Source of the DNA: Tubiluchus corallicola
Taxonomy: Eukaryota; Priapulida; Priapulimorpha; Priapulimorphida; Tubiluchidae
NCBI GenBank assembly: GCA_030141605.1
Contig: JAQGDQ010000033.1
Coordinates: 925,214-989,213 of the forward strand
Length of the DNA: 64,000 nt
Reading direction: 5' to 3'
Every line of letters begins with the position of its first letter. Positions within the stretch are counted from its first letter, which is position 1. A program made the position numbers and the translations under genes. The notes under the pieces were generated by a model. That model saw only the letters and a list, made by a program, of their open reading frames with translations. It did no database searches and was not told the origin of the DNA. Positions 12,801-45,896 of the stretch are shown piece by piece.

Positions 12801-13885
12801 TAGATATTTCAATTTCAGCTTTAGGTGTGTTCACATGGGCATTCAGTGGACACCCAATCTTTCCTACCTTGCAAAATGATATGCACAATCCACATAAGTT
12901 CAAGAAGTCAATAGTCATTGCATTCACAGGTAACTATAAACACATTTTATTAATTTTGAAGTTAAGGTAAAATGCAATGAGAACCAACTAAGTTTACTAA
13001 TATCATCAGTAATCTGTAACGTATTATCACTTAGGATCACTACATTGTTTTTTGCTTTCACAGGAATTTTGTGCATGTATTTGCCAGTTTCAATACTTGG
13101 ATTTATTGCTTTTGGGGGAGAAGTTACGGATAATGTTCTACTTGACCTTCCTGCTGGGCCTGTGCAGTACATCATTCAAATTCTGATAATCTTGCACCTC
13201 CTGTGTGCATTTGTGATTGTTCTTAATCCATTGTGCCAAGAACTAGAGGAGCGATTAAAAGTGCCAAAACGTAAATAGCATTTGATTCACATTAGTTACA
13301 ATACTACAGTACTGCATAGAAATTTTAGTTTAACTGTAATTCATGGTGGCTGTTTTACAAAATTTTATGCCATCTCAAGTCAGCTGAAATACATAAAAGT
13401 TTATACATTCTTTTCGCACACAGATTTCACATTTTATCGTATACTGATACGGAGTCTAATGATGGTGGTAGTGCTCTTCATGGGTGAAACAGTGCCACAT
13501 TTTGGGCTTGTTCTATCACTATTTGGCAGCTCTACCCTCACATTACTCACATTCATTTTACCATGTTTGTTCTACGAGCGACTGTGTTTAATGAGAAATC
13601 AAAAATGGAGAGTCAAGTAAGTTTCAAATTAAGTTAGTTTTTATAATAATATGGTTAATGTCATATTTTTATTGCAACTGTTTAATCAGACGAGGTATCG
13701 GTTTTATTTGTTATTACTATTACACTTTTACTTTTAGGGAAGTAAAACTACATTATAGAGTGATACACATTGAAATTGTATGCCTTGGAATAGCTGCAAT
13801 GGGTGTTGGTACATATGCAACTATTTACAACATGACTGGATTTACCGTTCCTTGTTATATCAACATCACAGCTGCCAATGGATAG
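9868..13885 (+). CDS. Amino acid transporter (Aa_trans / AAAP family), 8 exons
   Basis: Predicted multi-pass carrier of the amino acid/auxin permease fold, by family a proton- or sodium-coupled carrier of amino acids in plasma or vesicle membranes; the substrate cannot be read from sequence. Coding exons: 9868-10105, 11026-11194, 11537-11725, 12099-12226, 12819-12929, 13064-13270, 13424-13616, 13738-13885. Phases close, giving 460 aa. An acidic N-terminal tail (about 46 residues) precedes TM1 with the family motif GEIAGTGVLALPHA, where the backbone is unwound at the substrate site. Later landmarks are SLGVFTWAFSGHPIFPTLQ (TM5-6 region), YLPVSILGFIAFGG, and a C-terminal hydrophobic pair. Roughly 10-11 membrane segments are visible. 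It most resembles the uncharacterised invertebrate branch near AVT/VGAT-type carriers. The fourth exon's acceptor (GTGAAG before 12099) is weak but is the only one that keeps phase. AATAAA lies at 13904-13909. The gene is convergent with RPL10A. Confidence 0.85.
10607..10817. repeat. Degenerate minisatellite in transporter intron 1
   Basis: Variants of TCCAAATNACCTGTG recur with a spacing of about 16-17 bp or multiples of it (for example near 10638, 10670, 10686, 10720 and 10767). Units are heavily decayed. Confidence 0.5.
10852..10985. mobile_element. Foldback (MITE-like) element in transporter intron 1
   Basis: An inverted repeat of about 32 bp brackets a 60-bp centre. The left arm (about 10853-10887) contains GTTACGAAGTAAAATC then GTGTGGTC. 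The right arm (about 10948-10983), read on the other strand, contains GTTACGAAATAAGATC then ATGTGGTC. No open frame and no clear target duplication. It is a non-autonomous element of unknown superfamily. Confidence 0.65.
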
Positions 13886-13903
13886 TAATGTTTCACAACA
13901 AGA

Positions 13904-13909
13904 AATAAA
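13904..13909 (+). terminator. Polyadenylation signal of the transporter gene
   Basis: AATAAA 19 nt after the stop codon at 13883-13885. The short 3' UTR leaves room before the convergent RPL10A 3' end. Confidence 0.6.
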
Positions 13910-14181
13910 TAATCAATCCAACTAATGTCTACACTGTTATTAAGTTAGATTTCTGTAGGAGAGGTCTTATGTTATAAGGTGAGGTTGTCTAATAAAAAGT
14001 TAATAACTTCGTTTTTTGATAAAAAATTGTTTTGCTGTTTCAATATTAATTTTTTGATTAGAATCTTGTAATGTTCATGAAATAGCAATTATTACTTTCA
14101 GTGTCCGAGTTCACTTCTGCCACTTGTACTTCAAGCAATTCTTGAAAACATGGCTATTTATTTAGTGTTGTATGCCTTCAT

Positions 14182-14187
14182 TTTATT
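14182..14187 (-). terminator. RPL10A: Polyadenylation signal of RPL10A
   Basis: TTTATT on the plus strand (AATAAA on the minus strand) lies about 75 nt past the RPL10A stop codon. It is the nearest canonical signal. Confidence 0.6.
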
Positions 14188-14262
14188 TAAAAACAGATGC
14201 ATTAGCAGCAGAACACAAAATTTTCTTCAAAATAATGTATTAACAATGCCTACATACAGCAA

Positions 14263-17200
14263 TTAATACAGGCGCTGGGGCGGGCCCATCGTGCTCTTGA
14301 TGTAAAGAGAACGAATATTTTGCCAATTTTTCTTCAACAATGATACCAGGAAGTTGATAGCAAGACTAATATTGGCAACCAATTCATCCTGCGTCATTTG
14401 GACATGTCCAACTGCTACAGCAAGACAGAGTACCTGCAAAGAAACAATGCTGTTGAGAACTCAAAATAAAACAAGTGTACAGAACTACAGACATAGATAC
14501 TAAGTAATTTGATTGACACACATACAGGCGGTCGTCGACTTATGAGCACAATCCATTCGGGTGGAATGTTTGTAAGATAAATTGGACACAAACTGGACCA
14601 GTATATTAAAGAGGCATGCCCTTACACACAAGAAGTGTGTTTATGCGCAATAAGTAAGGTGGCATCTATCTAAACAGATAGCGATTTAACGTTAATTTGT
14701 TAAAAAAAAAGAACAAAATATGAGATATACCTGGTTCTGTATAGTTAATTAATTAAGTTGTGGTCAGGTCGTGAAGCCGTACAGTCGTAGTCAAAGACCA
14801 CTTACTGCTTAAAACATAAGAGTATCCTTTAAGTAAATGCAAAATAGTTATACTTATCATTATATATAGTTATACATTATAGTTAATGCTATCTTTTGCA
14901 AAAAGCTAACAATTATTTGGTAGGTTATTTAGGTAAAGCAAAGACAAAGTATCAAAAGTAAAACCCCACTTTAATTCAAGTTAAGAAAATATTATTTTGT
15001 GGAACTCCAGAATATAACTGCACAGACTACTAAATATGAGATATACCTGGTTCTGTATAGTTAATTAATTAAGTTGTGGTCAGGTCGTGAAGCCGTACAG
15101 TCGTAGTCAAAGACCACTTACTGCTTAAAACATAAGAGTATCCTTTAAGTAAATGCAAAATAGTTATACTTATCATTATATATAGTTATACATTATAGTT
15201 AATGCTATCTTTTGCAAAAAGCTAACAATTATTTGGTAGGTTATTTAGGTAAAGCAAAGACAAAGTATCAAAAGTAAAACCCCACTTTAATTCAAGTTAA
15301 GAAAATATTATTTTGTGGAACTCCAGAATATAACTGCACAGACTACTAAATGCCTTTCCATATTGCACATGTAATGGGCCTGCAATTATCCGCGAATTCA
15401 CAGAAATGGGCAACTAAAACGGAAATTAGCTACAGAAAACGGAATTGGCCCGATATTCGATTTTCTGCAAATTTAGTGCATACTAGAGATGGAATCTTCT
15501 TCACTTGTTACTTCCTGGCAAAACTAAGGAGTTTTTCCAGCCTTTCGCGACCTTAATAGAAGTTGTTCTCTGAGTTTTATTTTTTACGCAACTTGCGTTC
15601 CTACTTTCAGTTTATTTGTGCATTTGCCATGAGGAATATGGGAAGCTATTTAGCGCAAGCTTGTAGCGAATAGCAGTACGTTTGTGGAAAGGTTTCCCCC
15701 TGCACACAAACATGATCTGACGATGCGTGCGACAGCTAGACAGGGAATTTCCCGATGATTTGTAACTGTAACTTTTGTGTGCGAATTAAATGTTGGCATT
15801 CTTATTTTATCTTAGCCAAATACAAATACCTGATAGACTACACACTTAATTTACATAAAAATTTATTTTTTTAATTACAATCTATCGCACATAATATGAT
15901 GACAAATATTATTTACATGGCCATGTAGCTTCTAATTTCTGTGAGGTGGAAATGAAACGGAATTGACGATTTTTTGAAATGGAAAATCGGAGGCCCTACA
16001 CACTGCCTAGTTCAGATAAGTAAATCCTTGTATCTGCCACTAAACAGTAAATTAATATAGTTTTTACATATATACAGTTGTAATAAAGAACTATCACATA
16101 CACCAATGCCAAGAACTGTGATTTTAAAAAATGACAGTTGTATGTAAGTTAGGCAAAAATTGTACTCACTTTTTTCATTTGGAATTTTATAGTAGCCTTG
16201 ACATCATCTACCTTGCCAATGATCGACTCACTGTGTGTCAGCAATGTTGGAAACTTGCCAGCCTTATTAAGTCCAGGACCCAGAATTCTTGGAATCTGTT
16301 TAATCAGCGAATCAGATGCAAGAAAAGCATCATACTTCTTTGCTAAAAAGGACAGCATTTTCAAATGAAAGAACTGAGAATAATTTCATTAATAATTCAA
16401 TATGTTACACGTATATATTAACTCAGTCTGAGAACATTTAGTATAAGCCTGTACAATTCTTTAAGCCAGTTCTCAGAAATATATCATCAACACGTTTTAT
16501 TCAGGCAATACATGCAATAACATAAACATCACAGAACTGGCAATACGCAATGAAAATACAGCTGGCACAAGCTCGAACATATAAAAATGGCTGTATTTGC
16601 ACAAAAAAGTTTGAAATATGTCTGAGTTATGTAGTGTACTAACCCAGCTTTTTAACAAGCTTTTTATTCTTATTTAATTTTTTCAATGCTTCAGCATCCA
16701 TACAAGGAACATTGTTGGCTGATGCTTCATCACAATGCTGCTGGTCACCAAGCACACACACTCGAAGCTTAGGCTTAGGGATGTGCTTCATCCTAAAATA
16801 TAATGTCAAATTGCCGCCAAATCAGTAGACTGATTAAAAAATAAATGTGCGCATATATTATGTAATAGTTGAAAATAACAAAAAAAGTATTTATTTATTT
16901 GTAAGTTGAGCAGTTTGGGTATGCACTTCTATCCAAAAGGCAATCCGTTAAAAAGTTTTGCTATGTTTTCTTATGCAGCAATTACATCACAGAATTTGCA
17001 AACATAGCAGCAAAATGTTCTCCATGAAATGCCTACAAGTAGTGATGGGTGATTAACAGATTAATCAATTAATCACAATTACAACAAAGTATAAATCGAT
17101 TTATTCGACTATTGAACAGTAAATCAATTAATGGAGATCAATACAGAGCAAAATACACGTGTTACACACTGATTAAAAGCCAGTATTTAAACATAAATAA

Positions 17201-19030
17201 CCAAACCATTGTATTTTTTTGTTTTTCTCGCCTTACACAAAGCACACAATTCTGAACCGCAGCGTTGCAAACTGTGGGCTCTAAATTTGTTGAAATGTGA
17301 TGCGTGTAGTTATGTAGTCATAGAGTAGTTAACGAGAAAGTAGGGTTGGTGTCTAAAAAAACAGTTTCCGAGTACGAAAGTGGCAGACAGCGATAAAGCT
17401 GTGAAGAAGTTATAGACTATATTTCATTGCAATCATGATCAATATGAAGGTTGTGTCTAGTAGGTTGTGCCATGGCTAAAATATGGCTAAAACACTAAAA
17501 ATTGTCGCAAAAGGTTACTCGTGACATTGAATTGCAAAAACAAAATTATAATCGAATTATAAAATTTCAGAATCGCCCATCACTATCTACAAGCACTCCT
17601 CGTGGAATAATCTCCTCATTAAAGAGAAAGGCTGTTAGTTTAGCACTTTTATACTTGTGAATACAAACTTGTCACCATACATAGTTTGGTTACCTCAATA
17701 CACGTATCAACAGAATATAACATTCTGTCTCCCCAAATATTAAAGACCCTGGGTGAAGGTCCGTCAAGTTCACATTTTCATGAACTCAACTACCTGAAAG
17801 GCTCCAATGACTAGTTGTGTGACTTCATAATGAACTAAAGCACTCAAGGTAAATTGAATAGATCAACACAAAAGTAAACTAGTACTAGTCATTAGAAATC
17901 AGGTTAAGAAATTACTTGATTGTTCCAGAAAATCGCTTATCCTTTTGAGGATCATAGTTTTTCAGATTAATCTGAAGTTCAACTGTTTCCGTGAATTTCC
18001 GTTTTTTCTTTGTGGATGCTTCAAGCACCGCTGCAACCGACTCGTATAGAGTGTCACGTGGTATTTTACTATAAAAAGAAGCGTTACAAAATTAGCTAAC
18101 TTTTTAATTCTATTTTTAAAATGCCCATAACAGAAAAATAAACAAATATTAGCAAAGTTTAACATAAGGTCACGATTATTTTTTTCAAAGTATGCTTAGA
18201 AAAGGAAAACAGGTAGATGCATACAAAATTATTTTTTACTATCTGTAAAATACATGGTATAGGATAATGGACGGCTCAATGAGAAGAGGGGTAACTATTA
18301 CACAAGCACCTGCCACTGGGGTGTAGTGGCCCACAATAACTTGTAGATTGGAGAAAAGGTAAAATCTGCCAGATCAACAATATTTCAGCGTACTCCTCAA
18401 AAAGTAACTGAAATCCGATTTGAAAGTGCTCACTGCGTTAACTACTGAATACATATAAACAACAACGTTCGGATTATATTCGCACTGTATTCCTATTCGA
18501 ACTTGAAACTGGATCAAAATTCCGGATCTGCCGTATGCGCAAACAGCCAGACGCAGACTGAAATGTGAACACTGGTGGGGTTAGTCTAATTTTATCATAC
18601 AATTTATTGCACCAAACCCTGTTAAGTCAGGACGTAAGAAAATCTTCATTATAATACTACAATAATAGTAAAAATAAAGGCACGAAGCGTGTTTAGGCAC
18701 ATCGAATAACTTTTTTGCTTAGATGGCTATAATAAGAACAGATATTAGATAGATTTACTGATGAAATATAAAAAATACAACCTCGACATTCCGATAGTTT
18801 ACTAAAAAGGCATGCGCATGCGTTACAAGGAGTCACCAGGCACCGTTACCTGATATAATTATTATTAAGATCAAGTAATTTATAATTGATTCATAACTAT
18901 ATGTGCCTACCGTTATATCAAAAACAACAAAGTATATAATCATAACAAAGTTTTTGCTGTAAAATTTAAAATATTCAAACAAAAGTTTCTTGAAACTTAA
19001 AAGAATTTTTTGTTACGATTTTTGCGCCAT
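14263..19030 (-). CDS. RPL10A: 60S ribosomal protein L10a (uL1), 5 coding exons
   Basis: Large-subunit ribosomal protein uL1, which forms the mobile L1 stalk that contacts E-site tRNA. Exons in transcript order: 19017-19030, 17916-18068, 16644-16792, 16170-16342, 14263-14433. Phase closes, giving 219 aa against 217 in human. Nearly invariant stretches are visible: [13 protein letters not shown] at the N-terminus, [53 protein letters not shown], and the C-terminal [20 protein letters not shown]. The tiny first coding exon (ATGGCGCAAAAATC then GTAACA) encodes MAQK plus part of a serine; it was chosen because it is the nearest upstream ATG that keeps phase with exon 2, and its sequence suits a ribosomal protein start. 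Introns hold an intact-looking hAT MITE, a perfect 316-bp tandem duplication and a hairpin. The gene is divergent from USP47, 225 bp apart. Confidence 0.95.
14721..15352. repeat. Perfect tandem duplication, 2 x 316 bp, RPL10A intron 4
   Basis: The unit beginning TGAGATATACCTGGTTCTGT at 14721 starts again at 15037 and runs to about 15351. By eye I see no difference between the two copies. No coding frame. This is either a very recent duplication or an assembly artefact. Confidence 0.9.
16423..16490 (-). ncRNA. Intronic hairpin with box C/D-like ends (tentative)
   Basis: In RPL10A intron 3, on the transcribed strand, TTGATGA (box C-like) opens a 68-nt stretch that ends in CTGA (box D-like), with internal TCTGAGAAC and GTTCTCAGA able to pair over 9 bp. 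Introns of ribosomal protein genes often host snoRNAs. However, the box C has T where R is preferred and the internal CTGA sits too close to it to serve as D'. Structure is seen; snoRNA function is a guess. Confidence 0.2.
17040..17585. mobile_element. Non-autonomous hAT element (MITE) with 8-bp target duplication
   Basis: The 546-bp element in RPL10A intron 2 begins TAGTGATGGGTGATT and ends with the inverse of TAGTGATGGGCGATT (14 of 15 matching). It is flanked by CCTACAAG (17032-17039) and TCTACAAG (17586-17593), an 8-bp duplication with one mismatch, as hAT transposases produce. It has no coding capacity, so it must have moved with an enzyme from elsewhere. Confidence 0.85.
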
Positions 19031-19255
19031 CTTCTGTTCACCCACACATATACAGTCAAAAAGACCGAAGTATAGAGTTCTAAAAATATCTTTAATGTAT
19101 TACGTATCGTGTGGAAAGTTACTTTAATCGTTTTAAAGATTTAAATTTTCACTTGGGTTATTACGCGTTACCACTCTTTGCTGTCTGACTCATTATGCGT
19201 TTTGAGAAGGTAATAAAGGCGTGAGATGGTACCATATCCTCCCGTTCCTATTGAC
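19031..19255. promoter_or_regulatory. Shared divergent promoter region, RPL10A / USP47
   Basis: Only 225 bp separate the RPL10A start codon (minus) and the USP47 start codon (plus), so both 5' UTRs and core promoters must lie here or overlap. On the RPL10A side CTTTTT at 19058-19063 could be a TOP-type transcription start, as expected for a ribosomal protein gene. TGACTCA at 19186-19192 matches an AP-1-like site. No TATA box is obvious. Positions of transcription starts are inferred, not shown. Confidence 0.6.
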
Positions 19256-42458
<23,203 letters not shown>

Positions 42459-44910
42459 TCAAGGCAGTACACCGTATGTATTTTGCGAGATGATAAAGGG
42501 TTGCCAGTCAGACTAGTAGTACCAAACCTTGCTAAGTCTGTTTTCTTGGTATAGTGTGGTACTAAAAGTGATTAGAATCAAAAAGTAGCTCGTTTTATTG
42601 CATTTTTATAATTTTAACGACCATTTTAAATATTTTTGCAGTGATTCAGTGGTATTCTATTAAAATATGGCACATTTGTTTCAAGATCTTTTGTTTGAGA
42701 TATGTTGACTTGCTTACTGTATATCATATTGTAGATAGTATTGTTATGTTTCTGTCATTTGTAGTATTATTCATTATAGCAGTGTGTTTGTTTATATGCA
42801 TAAGCGAAAAAAGCAGTATGCAGTTGATAATGGATCTTTACTAATATATATGTCTAAATTTGCTGGCTAGCATAATGTAAAAATCACCATTTCATTCTGG
42901 TGTGATAACTACGGTTTCCACTCATCAGCTATCCAAAGAATCCCCATTTGTATCTTCAGTTTACTTTTTATATTATACTTTTAAATTACATTCATGCTGC
43001 TTTGGATTCCCGAGTTTGGTGTACTTTTGAAGACCTTTTTACTTCAAGTTAATTTCGCTATACAGACCTTCATGTCATTTGTGAAGAAGCCCGCCTCGGT
43101 GACAACACTCGTAAATAATCTGATATTATTGTAATATTGCGCATGAGTTATTATTATATATAACTAAATATGTAATATGAAAATAGAACTGTTTCATATA
43201 TGCATAATGCACTTTACGTAATCTAGCTCGCATTGCTGATCATTCAGGTGCAGCTCACGCAGTAAAACGTCAGTGTATGTAAATACAGCATGAATGTGTT
43301 CTTAGGGCGCATTAACTCAGTGAATGGTCAGTTAGGATAAACACCGCACAGTATTTAAAAGTTAAACCCTAGTGCATACATGTAGTTGTGTGCTGGGTTT
43401 TTTGCCTTGTTATTATTACCTTTGTTGCCTGTGCTAATTTATTGTTGTTAAATGTGTCCAAGTCTATTTTTGCAAAATTTTGAACTATATGTTCATATGA
43501 TGTATTTAACATGAGGCAGAATGTAGTAAGACAAACATGTGCAAAGTGAAAGCTGCAGGTACTTCAGAATGCCTAGTAGCTACTTGTTGCATCTGAGAGC
43601 AATTTTCTAAAATGGGCAGTTTTGAAAATGAAGTGCATTTGCCGTTCGTTTTTGTCAGTAGGCAGCCAAGTTCAGATTTACTTGTTAGAACAGTTGCTGG
43701 TTATAAAGTCATTTTGACTTCTGTTTTATTTTTTGTATTTAAAGTAGATTGTTTGTCCATTGAAATCTGAAGTAAACAGAGCTGTGAATTTATCCCACTG
43801 TTGTAGTTGTCAGTCTTTTAACAGCAATTTTTCGAGTATTATATAGTTACTTGGCAGTCAAGTATAAATGTGTTACAAGTTTTTTCAACCAAGCTCTGCA
43901 GTATGAAAAATAGAAACCAAGACAGTTGCTTTAATACTTAAGAAATTACATTGATAATCAAATCTGATACATTAAATCAAACAGATGTATTACGTTTTGT
44001 GTTTTTAAAAGGCATTTTGCATTACTACAGTCAACTAACTGATAAATTTAGAAGTGTAATGAAAACTGATCTAAAAATGTATGGTTTAAGTTACGGTTAC
44101 TATCATAACTGCTGTTCGGTACATCAACATCATCACTGGTTTAACTTTTTCTATGCCAAGTTCATTTATCTTAATTTACTCGCATGTTTCAATGGGATTT
44201 AAAATACTTAGTGTGGATTAAAGGGACTCTAGATAAAATTCTCACCACTTGTGCACGAAACAAACAACCAGTGATCCATTATTTTGTATGGCTAAGCATG
44301 TTGTGAATGGTGATACCTTTCTAAGATTACTGTCAAGTTTACGTTTTTTGTTTCAGTACTTGTTTTGATGTAATGTGCCAAGTAAATCTCTCATGATAAA
44401 CTTACACATTTCATTTTTTGAAGAAATATTCTGGTTGTGAGTTGAATGCAAGAGTTATAAAATTGCAGTGGTCACCCAAATTGCGCAGCTTTATTTAACA
44501 TGTGACAATCTTGGTCAGATGAATTTCAAATAATTAAAATAAAAGTGTTATTTGTTTTTGAAAGTGTATTTTTAATGTTTACTGTTTGTTTACTCTATGA
44601 ATGAAGACAAATAAAAACAAAAATCACTTACAAAGGTAATATTTTTACCAAAAATAAAGCAGCGGTAATGTACACTTGTTAAAACAAATGAATGTAGATA
44701 AACAGAAAATTCTTCACAAATTTCAAAACTAAGTACGACAATAAAATAGGAAAACTTTGCAAATTTTAAAACAAAAATACAGCTTTCAGGTATTATCAAA
44801 TTAGTGAGATGCGATTGATAACAAAGCGGCTTGTTGAATAATCGCATTTGATAAAAATTAATCCGTTTCCTAAACATTAGTTGCCTAGGCATCTGCACTG
44901 TGTAATCTCT
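42459..44910. other. USP47 3' UTR / intergenic DNA up to the convergent gene
   Basis: I see no coding feature. The first canonical AATAAA on the plus strand that I noticed is at 44538-44543, with others near 44609 and 44739, so USP47 may have a 3' UTR of about 2 kb or use a non-canonical signal earlier. The frame at 43951-44202 has no recognisable homology. Confidence 0.45.
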
Positions 44911-45512
44911 TAAGAGTACTTGACAAAACAGGCAGTAATAACGGAAGTGTTACCACTCTAACATTTATAGGCCATTGAAAAAGATGACAACATTTAAAAT
45001 TTTGTGAAAGTAATGTACCAAATTTGTGAGAGGTCATACTGACTTGCTAATACTACAGAGATATGTAGTTAACTAGACTAAAAATACTTGTACATGACGA
45101 ATACAAAATATACAAAGAATTGCTACAGTGACTATAACATCATTCAAAGAATGTCGTAAAAAATTACCAGAAATCTACAGTCTTTGAGTACATTTAAATA
45201 GCTACATAAATAATTCTGCGTACAGGTCAGTTTATGCAAGAACTCACTGTATTTCATTTAAACAAAACGTGCGGCATCTTTGCCAGAGTTTATCTTCACA
45301 TTATCACTTCTACACAACATGTACTCTAATTACATTTTAGAAAATATATTTTAACATAATGTAATCACTAATTTTTCTTTTTTGCTTCAAATTGTGGTAA
45401 ATGGGCAAGAAAAGTTCTTCAAAATACTCACCAAGACTGAGCAAAATTGCCAAGGACCAAGACGATGTGACATCAGTTTACTATAGTACAATTAATAGAG
45501 TTCTTACTTGGT

Positions 45513-45518
45513 TTTATT
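45513..45518 (-). terminator. Candidate polyadenylation signal of the ANKRD11/12-like gene
   Basis: TTTATT on the plus strand (AATAAA on the minus) about 380 bp beyond the stop codon at 45897-45899. Nearer non-canonical signals cannot be excluded. Confidence 0.4.
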
Positions 45519-45896
45519 TACAATAATCATTCCATCTTAAACTCACTTACATAGAATGAGATAAAAAATACCCACGATTTCCATTACTTTTTTCTTGACT
45601 GAATTTGTGTAGGCCTGTGTGTGCAAGAAGATGACACATTTTGTATATACTGAACACAAAAAGGAATACAATAACAAATCTGCTGCTATAAATCGGATTA
45701 AGAAAAACAAAACAAAAAAACAAACACTCATATTTGACAATTTAAATGGATGAAATTACATGGCTCATAATGTATTTCTGTAATACAAGTATTACTATAA
45801 GCCAAATGAAAAGTTCTTAGGGGGTATAAAGCTGAGTTTTTAGTTTTCTATTTTTCGAAAATATTGCAACATGAAATATTGTGGTGTTACGATAGT

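Noticed and set aside
43951-44202. Plus-strand frame of 83 codons downstream of USP47
   Set aside because: No family features; probably chance frame in the 3' UTR or intergenic DNA.
44590-44898. Minus-strand open frame of 102 codons between USP47 and the ANKRD11/12-like gene
   Set aside because: Low-complexity, aromatic-rich translation typical of AT-rich non-coding DNA; no homology or splice support.
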